64,000 bases of DNA from Bacteroidetes bacterium GWC2_46_850 (GTDB lineage: Bacteria; Bacteroidota; Bacteroidia; Bacteroidales; Dysgonomonadaceae), in NCBI GenBank assembly GCA_001768325.1, contig MENQ01000014.1, forward strand, positions 1 through 64,000. The letters are read 5' to 3'. Both the position numbers and the translations under genes were made by a program. Each line of letters opens with the position of its first letter. Position 1 is the first letter of the stretch. Under the pieces are notes generated by a model. The model was not told the DNA's origin and searched no databases. It was given only the letters and a program-made list of their open reading frames with translations. Positions 1 to 8,285 of this stretch are shown here, piece by piece.

Positions 1-165
1 ATATAGTGAAATTATGCTTCAATATCCGTGATATTGCGAACATATTTTCAATTGACAGAATAATTTACATTCCTCAAAAAAACCTGCGGTTTTCTGCAAC
101 TTAGAAAAACAGGGTTATCGGAGAGGACTCAACCTTAAAAGCAGTGAGCAAAGGTAGTAAAAAAG

Positions 166-197
166 TTTCCTTATCTGAGGGATAATCGCTACTTTTG
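166..197 (+). promoter_or_regulatory. Bacteroidota-type promoter for the GH16-like lipoprotein gene
   Basis: A perfect TAnnTTTG -7 element (TACTTTTG, 190-197) has TTTCC at 166-170 as the likely -33 element, 19 bp away. Transcription would start about 25-30 nt before the ATG at 229. Pattern match only. Confidence 0.55.
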
Positions 198-228
198 CTG
201 CGAAAAATTGGAAAGACAAACATTTATA

Positions 229-1029
229 ATGAAGAAGACAATATTTTGGCTGGCCTTATCAGCGATTACGCTGGGGTCGATTTCCTGTACAACTCAGAAA
301 GAGAATACAGATGAAAAAGAAAGAAAAGGCTGGAGCCTTGTGTGGGAAGATGATTTCGAAAAATCACCGGTTGCCGGGGATTGGTCGAAGACTTCCCGGG
401 ACAGGACGCTTCAGGCCTACCGCTACATGAGTCAGCACGAAGGACTCTATGTCTCTCAGGAAGGTAACCTGGTGTTGCGTGCGCTGGAAAACAATGCAGG
501 TAGCGATTCCCTGCCGTTCCTTACCGGAGGTGTCAACCGTCCTGCTTTCAAAGCCGGTACCATTAACCGCATTGAAGTAAGAGCCCGGATGAACACGGTG
601 GAGGGTGCCACCCCGTATCTTTCACTGATTCCGGCAGACAAAACGAAAAATATATCGATCGATTTCATGGAACGGTACGGACTGGATGAATTTATTTACC
701 AGTCGGTCACTTCTGAATATACCACCACACAGGGGATGCCCGACAATCCACCTTCCAGTTCGCTGGTGGGAGTGAATCCCCTCCAGTATCATACCTATGC
801 AGTGGAGACCTATGCCGACAGTGTGGTCTTTTACGTGGATGAGATGCGTACCAAAAAATATCCACGCATTCTCACCCAGATTCCCGGTCAGTTCCCGTTT
901 AGCGATTATGATTTCGACCTCTTTATCGGAGTCAGGCTAAACCAGGATGCCGATACGACGGGGTTGCCGGCCGACCTTTTCGTTGACTGGGTACGGTACT
1001 ACGAGCCGCAAAAATCAGAAGCCCCATAA
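229..1029 (+). CDS. GH16-like (concanavalin A-like) lipoprotein, probably lacking the nucleophile
   Basis: A 266-aa surface or periplasmic lipoprotein. Residues 1-20 form a signal peptide ending in a lipobox with Cys20. The rest resembles a GH16/laminarinase jelly roll: a W-x-DDF start, the G-x-L-V-L strand, an E-V-R-A-R strand (116-120) and a final D-W-V-R-Y-Y strand. The ATG at 229 is preferred because an in-frame TTG further upstream (208) would put residues before the signal peptide. In GH16 enzymes the active site reads E-x-D-x-x-E. Here the matching stretch, residues 143-148, is SIDFME, so the nucleophile Glu is Ser while the Asp and acid/base Glu remain. Inference: a carbohydrate-binding or inactive member rather than a normal hydrolase. 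No polysaccharide utilisation genes lie next to it. Confidence 0.7.
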   Translation: MKKTIFWLALSAITLGSISCTTQKENTDEKERKGWSLVWEDDFEKSPVAGDWSKTSRDRTLQAYRYMSQHEGLYVSQEGNLVLRALENNAGSDSLPFLTGGVNRPAFKAGTINRIEVRARMNTVEGATPYLSLIPADKTKNISIDFMERYGLDEFIYQSVTSEYTTTQGMPDNPPSSSLVGVNPLQYHTYAVETYADSVVFYVDEMRTKKYPRILTQIPGQFPFSDYDFDLFIGVRLNQDADTTGLPADLFVDWVRYYEPQKSEAP

Positions 1030-1090
1030 AACATCTAAAGGTCTTGCCTTGGATGCTGCCATAGTCACTAGAGACATTGATTCTATTAAT

Positions 1091-1552
1091 TTATAGTGGG
1101 AACGAGTGGCTGAAGAGTCTTTCTTCGGCCAGCTTCTCATATTTTGTGCCCTTGCGTCCGTGGTTGGCAAAAGGATAAATGCTGATGCCCCCGCGCGGAG
1201 TGAAAATACCGGTCACTTCAATATATTTGGGATCCATGAGTGCCGTAAGGTCTTTCATGATGATGTTTACACAATCTTCGTGAAATGCGCCGTGATTGCG
1301 GAAGCTGAAAAGATAAAGCTTGAGGCTCTTGCTTTCCACCATCTTCACATCGGGAATGTAGTCGATGCGGATGGTGGCAAAGTCGGGCTGACCGGTGATG
1401 GGACAGAGGCTGGTGAATTCCGGGCAGTTGAAGGTCACCCAATAGTCGTTTCCCTGATGTTTATTCACGAAAGCTTCCAGCATCTCCGGTGCATAATCCT
1501 GTTTGTATGTTGTTTGGCCACCCAGGTGGCTGATTCCTTCTTGTTGCATCAT
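1091..1552 (-). CDS. queF: NADPH-dependent 7-cyano-7-deazaguanine reductase QueF
   Basis: Reduces preQ0 to preQ1 in queuosine biosynthesis, in the cytoplasm. At 153 aa it is the short, single-domain type I form. Visible family marks are the catalytic Cys50 in the FTSLCP segment, the Asp of GQPDF (Asp57) and the NADPH-binding ESKSLKLY motif (73-80). It lies 17 bp after queC on the same strand and is probably co-transcribed from the promoter before queC. The other pathway genes, queD and queE, are not in the window. Confidence 0.95.
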   Translation of the reverse strand: MMQQEGISHLGGQTTYKQDYAPEMLEAFVNKHQGNDYWVTFNCPEFTSLCPITGQPDFATIRIDYIPDVKMVESKSLKLYLFSFRNHGAFHEDCVNIIMKDLTALMDPKYIEVTGIFTPRGGISIYPFANHGRKGTKYEKLAEERLFSHSFPL

Positions 1553-1569
1553 ATTTTATGTTAAGTAGT

Positions 1570-2241
1570 TTATTGACTTTTACGTTCAGCAAGATACTCC
1601 TCCAGCCCTTTTTTTCGTAGCAGGCAGGCTGGACACTCTCCACAGCCGTCAGCCGGGATGCCGTTATAGCAGGTAAGCGTTTCGTTTCTTACGATATCAA
1701 ACACGCCCAACTCATCGGCAAGCTGCCATACTTGCTGTTTATTGCGCCACATGAGCGGCGTGTGAATGACAAACTGCTTGTCCATGGAGAGATTCAATGT
1801 GGCATTGGCCGAGCGGATAAAGGTATCACGACAGTCGGGGTAGCCACTGTAGTCCGCCTCCGACACTCCTGTTACCAGGTGACGTATATGCTGCGCATAG
1901 GCGAGGGTTGCGGCAAAAGTCAGGAAAAGAAGGTTTCTTCCGGGTACAAACGTGTTCGGATAAGAGTCGGCAGGCTTTTCGCGATCCATAGGCATAGACC
2001 GATCGGTGAGTGAGTTGGGTGCCAGCTGTGAAATGATGGCCGTGTCCAACACCCTAAAAGGTACCTCAGCCATAGCAGCCAGTCGGCGTGCATTTTCCAC
2101 CTCCTGTGTGTGGCGCTGCCCGTAGGAGAAGCAGAGCGCATGGGCTTGACGAAAGTTTTGTTTGGCCCAGTAGAGGCAGGTGGTGGAGTCCTGACCTCCC
2201 GAGAACAGCACGAGCGCATCCTGCGCTTTATATTCATTCAT
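1570..2241 (-). CDS. queC: 7-cyano-7-deazaguanine synthase QueC
   Basis: Makes preQ0 from 7-carboxy-7-deazaguanine, ammonia and ATP. The 223-aa protein has the PP-loop ATP motif SGGQDST (14-20) and a C-terminal zinc site of four cysteines (191, 200, 203, 206), both complete. A GTG at 2262 would add seven residues, but the ATG at 2241 follows an AAGGAA-like site directly and places the PP-loop at the usual distance from the N-terminus. First gene of a queC-queF pair. The two genes make adjacent steps from CDG to preQ1. Confidence 0.95.
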   Translation of the reverse strand: MNEYKAQDALVLFSGGQDSTTCLYWAKQNFRQAHALCFSYGQRHTQEVENARRLAAMAEVPFRVLDTAIISQLAPNSLTDRSMPMDREKPADSYPNTFVPGRNLLFLTFAATLAYAQHIRHLVTGVSEADYSGYPDCRDTFIRSANATLNLSMDKQFVIHTPLMWRNKQQVWQLADELGVFDIVRNETLTCYNGIPADGCGECPACLLRKKGLEEYLAERKSQ

Positions 2242-2272
2242 TTTTCCTTGTTTAAATAACACATTTCACCTG

Positions 2273-2303
2273 CAAAATTAGTTTTTTTCCTGCAGTTATT
2301 CAA
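2273..2303 (-). promoter_or_regulatory. Promoter for queC-queF
   Basis: Read on the minus strand: TTG (2303-2301), 20 bp, then TAATTTTG (2280-2273), a perfect Bacteroidota -7 element. The start of transcription would lie about 25-30 nt before the queC ATG. Confidence 0.6.
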
Positions 2304-2431
2304 CTGTTTCCCTTTTCACAAAAAAATGGGCCAAAGGTTGAACATGTTTTTACACCTTTTGTTATAAGTATATATATCATCTGTAAACCGCCCAAATTTT
2401 CAATGCAAGTGGCTTAAAAATTCATGTAGCT

Positions 2432-2776
2432 ATGGATAATAATATGATGAAAGATATCCTGGAAAGCAACTCCAAACGCAACAGTACGGCCAAGGCACTG
2501 CTTGTCCGCTGGAAGTGGAACAACGACAAAAGCTATCGTACATTGCTGGGATTACGTATTGGGGGATCGGCCGAGACACCATATGACCTGAAGGTGAAAT
2601 ATCCGGAACAGTCAAACGAACAAATCACACTGGTTGTACATGCCGATCAGCTTGCAGGAATGAGTCTGGAAGAGAAAATCGATAAAGTCGTGCAGTTGCT
2701 TACCGACGACATGTGGAAATGGGAGCGCGGCCAGACGATCAATCTTCGGGAGAAAGTGGAGAAACTGATCAAATAA
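2432..2776 (+). CDS. Small hypothetical protein
   Basis: A 114-aa soluble, charged protein that I do not recognise. It has no signal peptide, no membrane segment and no cysteines. The middle is beta-rich with a G-L-R-I-G-G turn near residue 41. The C-terminal third is probably helical and contains several Trp and Lys/Glu residues. It stands alone on the plus strand between divergent queC and the pst operon, 112 bp before pstS, with the Pho-box-like repeats starting 16 bp after its stop. Codon use looks like its neighbours. It could be a lineage-specific cytoplasmic protein. No function can be assigned. Confidence 0.6.
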   Translation: MDNNMMKDILESNSKRNSTAKALLVRWKWNNDKSYRTLLGLRIGGSAETPYDLKVKYPEQSNEQITLVVHADQLAGMSLEEKIDKVVQLLTDDMWKWERGQTINLREKVEKLIK

Positions 2777-2791
2777 ATCCACACATTGTAA

Positions 2792-2831
2792 ATGTAACCA
2801 AAATGTAACATTTACGTAACCGTAATGTAAC
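2792..2831 (+). promoter_or_regulatory. Four 11-bp direct repeats, candidate Pho box of the pst operon
   Basis: The heptamer ATGTAAC starts at 2792, 2803 and 2825, and a one-base variant ACGTAAC starts at 2814, so four copies lie exactly 11 bp apart. PhoB binds tandem 11-bp direct repeats ending about 10 bp before the core promoter in enterobacteria. Here the last heptamer ends 10 bp before the TACTTTTG element at 2842, and no TTTG -33 element is visible. The genes downstream are pst, phoU and a PhoB/PhoR pair. Confidence 0.7.
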
Positions 2832-2841
2832 ATTCATGTCG

Positions 2842-2849
2842 TACTTTTG
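2842..2849 (+). promoter_or_regulatory. -7 element of the pst promoter
   Basis: TACTTTTG matches TAnnTTTG exactly. The usual -33 position is filled by the 11-bp repeats, which suggests an activator-dependent promoter. The likely transcription start is near 2855, about 34 nt before the pstS ATG. Confidence 0.6.
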
Positions 2850-2888
2850 TGTTCAAAATCCGAAAAAGGACATTTAGGTTTATTATAG

Positions 2889-4007
2889 ATGCGACATTTT
2901 TTGCAGTGCTTCCTTTTATCCGTATTGGTTTTGTCATGTAGCAACGGCTCCTTCGATGCCGGAGGAAATAATACCTCTACCTCTACATCTATCTCGGGTG
3001 CAGGAGCCACCTTCCCCTATCCTTATTACAATATTGTGTTCCGGGATTATATGCGTCAGCACGACAATCTCACGGTAAACTACGGTGCCATCGGTAGCGG
3101 CGGAGGAATACGCAGTTTGCGCGACCGTTCGGTAGACTTTGGCGCGAGCGACGCTTTTCTCAACGAGAAAGAGATTGCATCGATGAATGGTGAAGTAATT
3201 CATATAGCCACCTGCCTCGGCGGTGTGGTGATGGCTTATACCCTGGGGGATGTGGACAGCCTCCGGCTGACAGGTCCGCTGATTGCCGATATCTACCTCG
3301 GGAAAATCAGAAAATGGAACGATCCCCGTCTTGCGGCGGAGAATCCCACCGTAAAACTGCCCGATCTGGATATAACTCCTGTTTATCGCTCCGATGGCAG
3401 TGGCACAACCTACAATTTTTCTGAGTATCTTTGTGTGGTGAGTCCCGAGTGGAAGCAGATCATGGGCAAAGGTAAGGCCTTGAAGTGGGAGGCAGGTATT
3501 GCTGCAAAAGGCAACCCCGGTGTAGCAGGTATCGTGCAACAGACCGAAGGGGCCATCGGCTACATTGGTTCTGAGTATGCACTCACCCTGAAGCTGCCCA
3601 CCGCAAAATTGAAGAACCGCGCCGGAAGATATGTGGATGCCACACTGGAGACCATCTCTGCTGCTGCGAACGTGGATCTGCCGGACGACATGCGGGCCAC
3701 CATCACCGATTCCGATGATCCGGGTGCTTATCCCATGAGCCTCTTCACGTGGATACTGGTTTACAAAGATCAGCAGTACGATGGCCGCTCAGCACAAGAT
3801 GCTGCTGAGCTAGTGGATTTGTTACACTATGTAATCAGCTCCAAAGGGCAAAAAGTGGCGGCGCAGATCAACTATGCGCCCTTGCCACCGCAGGCACTGG
3901 AAAAAAACAGAAAACTGATTGGCGAAATAAACTTTGGAGGAGAAGCGGTTGCTTCGGGAAGTTATTCCGCAGTTGCCGATAGTGTGGAAACTGTTTTGAA
4001 TGATTAA
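2889..4007 (+). CDS. pstS: Phosphate ABC transporter substrate-binding lipoprotein PstS
   Basis: Captures inorganic phosphate in the periplasm and delivers it to PstCAB. The 372-aa protein starts with a lipoprotein signal (LVLSC, Cys17). PstS family segments are easy to see: the GAGATFPYPYY strand near residue 40, a GSGGGIRSLRDR loop, the GASDAF phosphate-contact loop, and RSDGSGTTYNF near residue 170, all of which supply phosphate ligands in characterised proteins. First gene of pstSCAB-phoU, 6 bp before pstC. Confidence 0.95.
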   Translation: MRHFLQCFLLSVLVLSCSNGSFDAGGNNTSTSTSISGAGATFPYPYYNIVFRDYMRQHDNLTVNYGAIGSGGGIRSLRDRSVDFGASDAFLNEKEIASMNGEVIHIATCLGGVVMAYTLGDVDSLRLTGPLIADIYLGKIRKWNDPRLAAENPTVKLPDLDITPVYRSDGSGTTYNFSEYLCVVSPEWKQIMGKGKALKWEAGIAAKGNPGVAGIVQQTEGAIGYIGSEYALTLKLPTAKLKNRAGRYVDATLETISAAANVDLPDDMRATITDSDDPGAYPMSLFTWILVYKDQQYDGRSAQDAAELVDLLHYVISSKGQKVAAQINYAPLPPQALEKNRKLIGEINFGGEAVASGSYSAVADSVETVLND

Positions 4008-4013
4008 CAAGAT

Positions 4014-4871
4014 ATGAAGGATAAAATTTTCCGATTCTTCCTCTTTGTTGCGGCACTATTTGTTCTGGTGCTCTCTGCAGCTATTGTCTACGCACTGGTG
4101 AGCCGTTCCTCCGAAGCGTTTCAGGAATATGGCATCTGGGGGTTTGTATCCAATGCGGAATGGGACCCCCGTTCGGCCACAGAAGAATATGGGGCTTTGT
4201 CGTTTATCCTGGGTACACTCTATACAGCCTTTTTTGCGTTACTGCTTTGTGTTCCTTTCTCCCTGGCCGTGGCCATGTTTAACGGTGTCTATTTTAAAGG
4301 AAAAAAAATTGCGGGTGTGATGCGGTCTGTCGTCGACCTGCTTGCCGGTATCCCTTCCATCGTATATGGCCTTTGGGGTTTTTATACGGTACGCCCTCTG
4401 GTCATCGACCTGGGAGTAAATGCACAGGGATTTGGTGTCTTTCTCTCGTCGATTGTCCTGGCCATCATGATCATTCCCTATGCCTCATCCCTGAGTTCCG
4501 AATTTCTGTCGATGGTACCCAACAACCTCAAGGAGGGAGCCTACAGCCTGGGTGCTACACGACTGGAGGTAGTGCAGCATATCAGCCTGCCTACGGCTGC
4601 TTCCGGCATTGTGGCCTCCTTCATCCTCGCCCTGGGGCGAGCACTGGGTGAAACCATGGCGGTGACCATGCTCATTGGCAACACCAATCGCATCCCTACT
4701 GGTTTGCGCGACACCGGCAACACCATGGCGAGCGTGATCGCAAACCAGTTTGGCGAAGCCGACGGTTTGAAACTCAGTGCGCTGATTGCCATCGGGCTGT
4801 TGCTGTTTGTCATTACTGCGATCATCAATCTGATTGCAAAGCTTGTCATGAAAAAATTATCACACGCATGA
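4014..4871 (+). CDS. pstC: Phosphate ABC transporter permease PstC
   Basis: Inner-membrane permease subunit that forms the phosphate channel with PstA. The 285-aa protein has an N-terminal membrane helix (about 6-28), a periplasmic loop with a YGALSF segment, and five further helices. The cytoplasmic EAA loop (KEGAYSLGATRLEV and onwards, near residue 175) contacts PstB. Its last 4 bp overlap the pstA start (ATGA), which fits translational coupling. Confidence 0.95.
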   Translation: MKDKIFRFFLFVAALFVLVLSAAIVYALVSRSSEAFQEYGIWGFVSNAEWDPRSATEEYGALSFILGTLYTAFFALLLCVPFSLAVAMFNGVYFKGKKIAGVMRSVVDLLAGIPSIVYGLWGFYTVRPLVIDLGVNAQGFGVFLSSIVLAIMIIPYASSLSSEFLSMVPNNLKEGAYSLGATRLEVVQHISLPTAASGIVASFILALGRALGETMAVTMLIGNTNRIPTGLRDTGNTMASVIANQFGEADGLKLSALIAIGLLLFVITAIINLIAKLVMKKLSHA

Positions 4872-5743
4872 ATCAGGATAAACCCATTTCATTCACGTCG
4901 CGGAAAGCGAAAGATAAAACGGCTTATATTCTTGTTTGGATCTTTTCTTTTCTTGCCATGGTACCTCTTTTCTTTATCCTGTGGGATGTTGTTTCAAAAG
5001 GGTATAAAAACTTCAACCTGCGTCTTTTTACAGAGGTGACCCCTTCGTCGGTTGACGCCCTGATGGCCCGCGTGAACGGCGACCCCATTCCGGGAGGAAT
5101 TCTGAATGGTATTACAGGCTCTCTTCTCATCGTGGGTCTGGCCATCCTGTTATCCATTCCACTGGGTCTTTTTATCGGCATTTACCTGTCGGATCACAAG
5201 GGAAAGAAGTTTGCGAGCACAATCAGTTATCTCACCGATTTGCTTCAGGGAATGCCTTCCATCGTGATCGGCATCATTGCCTATGCATGGGTAGTGAAAC
5301 CACTAGGTGGTTACTCTGCATTGGCCGGAAGCGTGGCGCTGGCCATCATGATGCTACCCATGATCGTACGTTCCACAGAAGAGACCATGAACATGCTCCC
5401 GGTTGCTTATAAAGAGGCCGGACTTTCATTGGGATCATCTTATACAAACGTGGTATTTAAAATTTTACTACCTTCGGGATTTGGTGGGATCTTCACAGGG
5501 ATCCTGCTGGCCATATCTCGGGTAATGGGGGAAACGGCACCGCTGATGCTCACTGCATTGGGCGCTTCCGTGGTAAACTGGAAGGTGATGGAACCTACCA
5601 GCGCTATCCCGTTGCTGATTTGGGACTTTTATAATGATCCCAACCTGGTAGATTTAATCTGGTCCACGTCATTATTATTATTAATTGTCATATTCCTGTT
5701 AAACTGGATCGCCAAAATTGTAGCTCGTAAATGGAAAGTGTGA
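4868..5743 (+). CDS. pstA: Phosphate ABC transporter permease PstA
   Basis: Second inner-membrane permease of the phosphate importer. The 291-aa protein has about six membrane helices, with the EAA loop around [12 protein letters not shown] (near residue 180). Its start overlaps pstC by 4 bp and its end overlaps pstB by 13 bp, so the three genes are clearly one translational unit. Length and helix order are normal for the family. Confidence 0.95.
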   Translation: MNQDKPISFTSRKAKDKTAYILVWIFSFLAMVPLFFILWDVVSKGYKNFNLRLFTEVTPSSVDALMARVNGDPIPGGILNGITGSLLIVGLAILLSIPLGLFIGIYLSDHKGKKFASTISYLTDLLQGMPSIVIGIIAYAWVVKPLGGYSALAGSVALAIMMLPMIVRSTEETMNMLPVAYKEAGLSLGSSYTNVVFKILLPSGFGGIFTGILLAISRVMGETAPLMLTALGASVVNWKVMEPTSAIPLLIWDFYNDPNLVDLIWSTSLLLLIVIFLLNWIAKIVARKWKV

Positions 5744-6516
5744 AAATTACAAATGCTCAAAAAGCAATTCTGCAGTTGAAAGAGGTGTCGGTATCTTATA
5801 CACCTGGAAAATACGCTGTAAAGAAAGTGACTACCGACATATATCCTCATACCATTACCGCCATCATGGGACCATCAGGTTGCGGTAAGAGTACCCTGCT
5901 ACGCGCCATCAACCGTATGCACGATCTTTATGCTCATATCAGCACCACCGGTGAAATCATCCTCAAAGGAAAAAATGTGCTTGAGATGGATCCCATGGAG
6001 GTGCGACGGATGGCAGGGATGGTATTTCAACAACCTAATCCTTTCCCTACCATGAGTATCTACGATAACGTACTGGCGGGCTACACCCTGAATGGCATCC
6101 GCCTGAACAGGAAAGAGAAGGATGAAATTGTGGAACAAAGTCTGCAGAGTGTGGCTTTGTGGGATGAAGTAAAAGATGTGATGAGCAAGCGTGGATCGTT
6201 TCTCTCAGGCGGTCAGCAGCAGCGCCTCTGCATTGCCCGTACGTTGGCATTGAAACCGGAATTGTTGCTGATGGATGAGCCCACATCGGCGCTGGATCCG
6301 ATCTCGACGAATAAAGTTGAGGAGTTATTGCTGGAATTAAAACAAAAATTCACCATCATCATCGTCACCCACAACATGTCACAGGCAGCTCGTATATCGG
6401 ACAACTCCATGTTTATGTACCTGGGCGAACTGATAGAACATGGCAACACCACGCAGATGTTCACCAAGCCGCAGCAAAAACGGACAGAAGAGTATCTTAC
6501 GGGGGTGTTTGGTTAG
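5731..6516 (+). CDS. pstB: Phosphate ABC transporter ATP-binding protein PstB
   Basis: ATPase that drives phosphate import. The 261-aa protein has Walker [10 protein letters not shown] (47-55), the Q-loop Gln100, signature LSGGQQQR (158-165), Walker B LLLMDEP (178-184) and a switch His in the THNM segment. The QQPNPFP segment after the Q-loop is typical of PstB. The TAG stop at 6514-6516 sits exactly where a run of 7-bp repeats begins, so loss of the stop would add a repeated RSQESG-type tail. Confidence 0.97.
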   Translation: MESVKITNAQKAILQLKEVSVSYTPGKYAVKKVTTDIYPHTITAIMGPSGCGKSTLLRAINRMHDLYAHISTTGEIILKGKNVLEMDPMEVRRMAGMVFQQPNPFPTMSIYDNVLAGYTLNGIRLNRKEKDEIVEQSLQSVALWDEVKDVMSKRGSFLSGGQQQRLCIARTLALKPELLLMDEPTSALDPISTNKVEELLLELKQKFTIIIVTHNMSQAARISDNSMFMYLGELIEHGNTTQMFTKPQQKRTEEYLTGVFG

Positions 6517-6577
6517 GAGTCAGGAGTCAGGATTCAGGATTCAGGATTCAGGAGTCAGGAGTCAGGAGTCAGGAATC
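6515..6577 (+). repeat. Tandem 7-bp repeat, nine copies
   Basis: Nine back-to-back heptamers: AGGAGTC twice, AGGATTC three times, AGGAGTC three times, then AGGAATC once. More isolated copies occur at 6622-6635 and 6678-6684. The tract starts inside the pstB stop codon and fills the pstB-phoU gap. It looks like a slippage-prone microsatellite. Its two blocks of variant units suggest local duplication. Confidence 0.9.
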
Positions 6578-6745
6578 AGCTTGGATAATGGGATGTTGTT
6601 GGTATCAGCGGTAAGGGAAATAGGAGTCAGGAATTAGGAGAGATTGGCAAAGGAAAAAGGAGTGAGAACAAGCGAACAGGAGTCCCCGGGAAGTCCGTAG
6701 CATGATAACAGAATTAAAAACAAAAATCAATTAATCAATCTTAAA

Positions 6746-7465
6746 ATGGACGCACAGAACGAACATAGAGAATCTAACCCCACCTTGGGAATTAAGGATA
6801 AGTATCTGGAGCAGTTGCACAGCGATTTTCAACTGGTATCCGAGATTGTGCTGACACAGATGTCGCTGGCGTCATCCTTGTTGCATCAGAAACCCGAAGA
6901 AAGCGTTCTTCATGAATTGAAACGCAACGAAAAGATTATTAACTCCCTTGATATCACAATTAAGGAAAAAGTTATCAACGCGATCATGCTCTTCACCCCA
7001 CGCGCTTCGGATATGCGCAGGCTGATTGCCTATCACGACATGACGATATCCATGGAGCGGGTGGGAGACCTGATTGAGAATATCACCCATCTGATTCTTG
7101 AGATAGACTTTACCCTGGATGGTTTTGATAATTACAAAAAGCTGCTGGACAAGATGTTTGTTCAGAGCACCAAAATGATCAGGAATGCGGTGTTTTCCTT
7201 CGCGGGAGGCAGTAATGAAATGGCATATGAAACCATACACATGGATGATAAGGTGGACAAGCTGGACAAAAAGATCGAACGAAAACTGGCCGAAGGGTTT
7301 GGAAACGAGAAATTGAGTTCTCAGGCCCTTATAAATATTATGAACATCAATAGCATATCCTATTATCTTGAACGAATAGGGGATAAAGCAGTCGACATTG
7401 CCGAATCGGCCGTATACCTGATTGAGGGTAGAGATATCCGGCATGTTAAACTTTCCAACCTGTGA
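6746..7465 (+). CDS. phoU: Phosphate transport system regulator PhoU
   Basis: A cytoplasmic helical-bundle protein that links Pst transporter activity to the PhoR kinase and restrains phosphate signalling. The 239-aa protein shows the two-fold PhoU repeat, each with an E/D-rich metal-binding helix (the ERVGDLIENI segment near residue 108 and the ERIGDKAVDIAE segment near 210). It follows pstB after a 229-bp gap that holds 7-bp repeats and no obvious promoter, so it is probably read with pstSCAB. Confidence 0.95.
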   Translation: MDAQNEHRESNPTLGIKDKYLEQLHSDFQLVSEIVLTQMSLASSLLHQKPEESVLHELKRNEKIINSLDITIKEKVINAIMLFTPRASDMRRLIAYHDMTISMERVGDLIENITHLILEIDFTLDGFDNYKKLLDKMFVQSTKMIRNAVFSFAGGSNEMAYETIHMDDKVDKLDKKIERKLAEGFGNEKLSSQALINIMNINSISYYLERIGDKAVDIAESAVYLIEGRDIRHVKLSNL

Positions 7466-7471
7466 AAACAG

Positions 7472-7502
7472 TTTCCGAATAACAGAAATTATATTAATTT
7501 TG
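7472..7502 (+). promoter_or_regulatory. Promoter before the PhoB-like regulator
   Basis: TTTC at 7472-7475, 19 bp, then TAATTTTG at 7495-7502, a perfect -7 element. Only 6 bp separate it from the ATG at 7509, so transcripts would be leaderless or nearly so. Confidence 0.5.
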
Positions 7503-7508
7503 TGTGTT

Positions 7509-8201
7509 ATGGAAGAAAGAATTTTAGTGGTTGACGACGAGAAGGATATTTGCGACATTCTACAGTTTAACCTGGAAAATGAGGGATATATTGTAGATGT
7601 GGCCACATCGGGTGAGGAAGCTTTACAAAAAATAACCGATGTACACCAACTTGTCATCCTCGATGTGATGATGGGAGGCATCTCCGGCTTCAAGACGGCT
7701 GAGAGTCTGCGAAAAAATGAAAATTACATCCCCATTATTTTTCTTACAGCCAAGAATACAGAAAACGACATGCTTACAGGCTTCTCGCTGGGGGGGGACG
7801 ATTATATCTCCAAACCTTTTTCAGTGAAGGAGGTATTGGCGCGCGTGAAAGCGCTGCTCAAACGGACCTCACTCATCAGGATGCCCGCAGAAACAAAATG
7901 GTCCTACAAAGGACTGGTTATCGATATCCCTACCAACAGGGTCACCATAGATGACAGTGAGGTGTCGCTTACAAAGAAAGAGTTTGAGATTCTCTCTCTC
8001 ATGGCGCAGGCATCACCCAATGTGCTCACACGTTCAGAGATCCTCAACAGCGTGTGGGGAGACAATGAGTTTGTGCTCGACAGAACAGTTGACGTGCATA
8101 TCACACGCCTGCGAAAAAAGCTGGGAGAATATGCCAATATTATTGTCAACCGGTCAGGCTTTGGTTATTACCTAAATATAGACGCTAAAAAGGAAGAATG
8201 A
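7509..8201 (+). CDS. phoB: PhoB-like OmpR-family response regulator
   Basis: A DNA-binding response regulator, probably activating the pst operon when phosphate is low. The 230-aa protein has an N-terminal receiver with acidic residues Asp9-Asp10, phosphoacceptor Asp52, Thr80 and Lys102, then a winged-helix effector domain with the GYxL-type C-terminal hairpin. The ATG at 7509 is chosen because the receiver begins there. Longer in-frame starts run back into phoU. The gene symbol rests on location (after phoU, before a PhoR-like kinase) more than on sequence detail, since OmpR-family members look alike. Confidence 0.85.
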   Translation: MEERILVVDDEKDICDILQFNLENEGYIVDVATSGEEALQKITDVHQLVILDVMMGGISGFKTAESLRKNENYIPIIFLTAKNTENDMLTGFSLGGDDYISKPFSVKEVLARVKALLKRTSLIRMPAETKWSYKGLVIDIPTNRVTIDDSEVSLTKKEFEILSLMAQASPNVLTRSEILNSVWGDNEFVLDRTVDVHITRLRKKLGEYANIIVNRSGFGYYLNIDAKKEE

Positions 8202-8256
8202 AATGAGCCTGTAAATCATTAAACACAAGAACATGATTAAAGCGAATTCCATACGA

Positions 8257-8264
8257 TACCTTTG
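8257..8264 (+). promoter_or_regulatory. Possible -7 element before the PhoR-like kinase
   Basis: TACCTTTG matches TAnnTTTG. A -33 element is not clear. It lies 22 bp before the kinase ATG at 8286, so the kinase may have its own promoter in addition to read-through from phoB. Confidence 0.4.
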
Positions 8265-8285
8265 AAAGTCAATAATTTTAATCGT

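Noticed and set aside
85-105. AACC-loop-GGTT hairpin near the left edge with T- and A-runs
   Set aside because: Stem of only about 6 bp and the gene it might serve lies outside the window. Not supportable.
6515-6684. CRISPR-like repeat array
   Set aside because: Units are 7 bp and contiguous without spacers, so this is a tandem microsatellite, not a CRISPR array.
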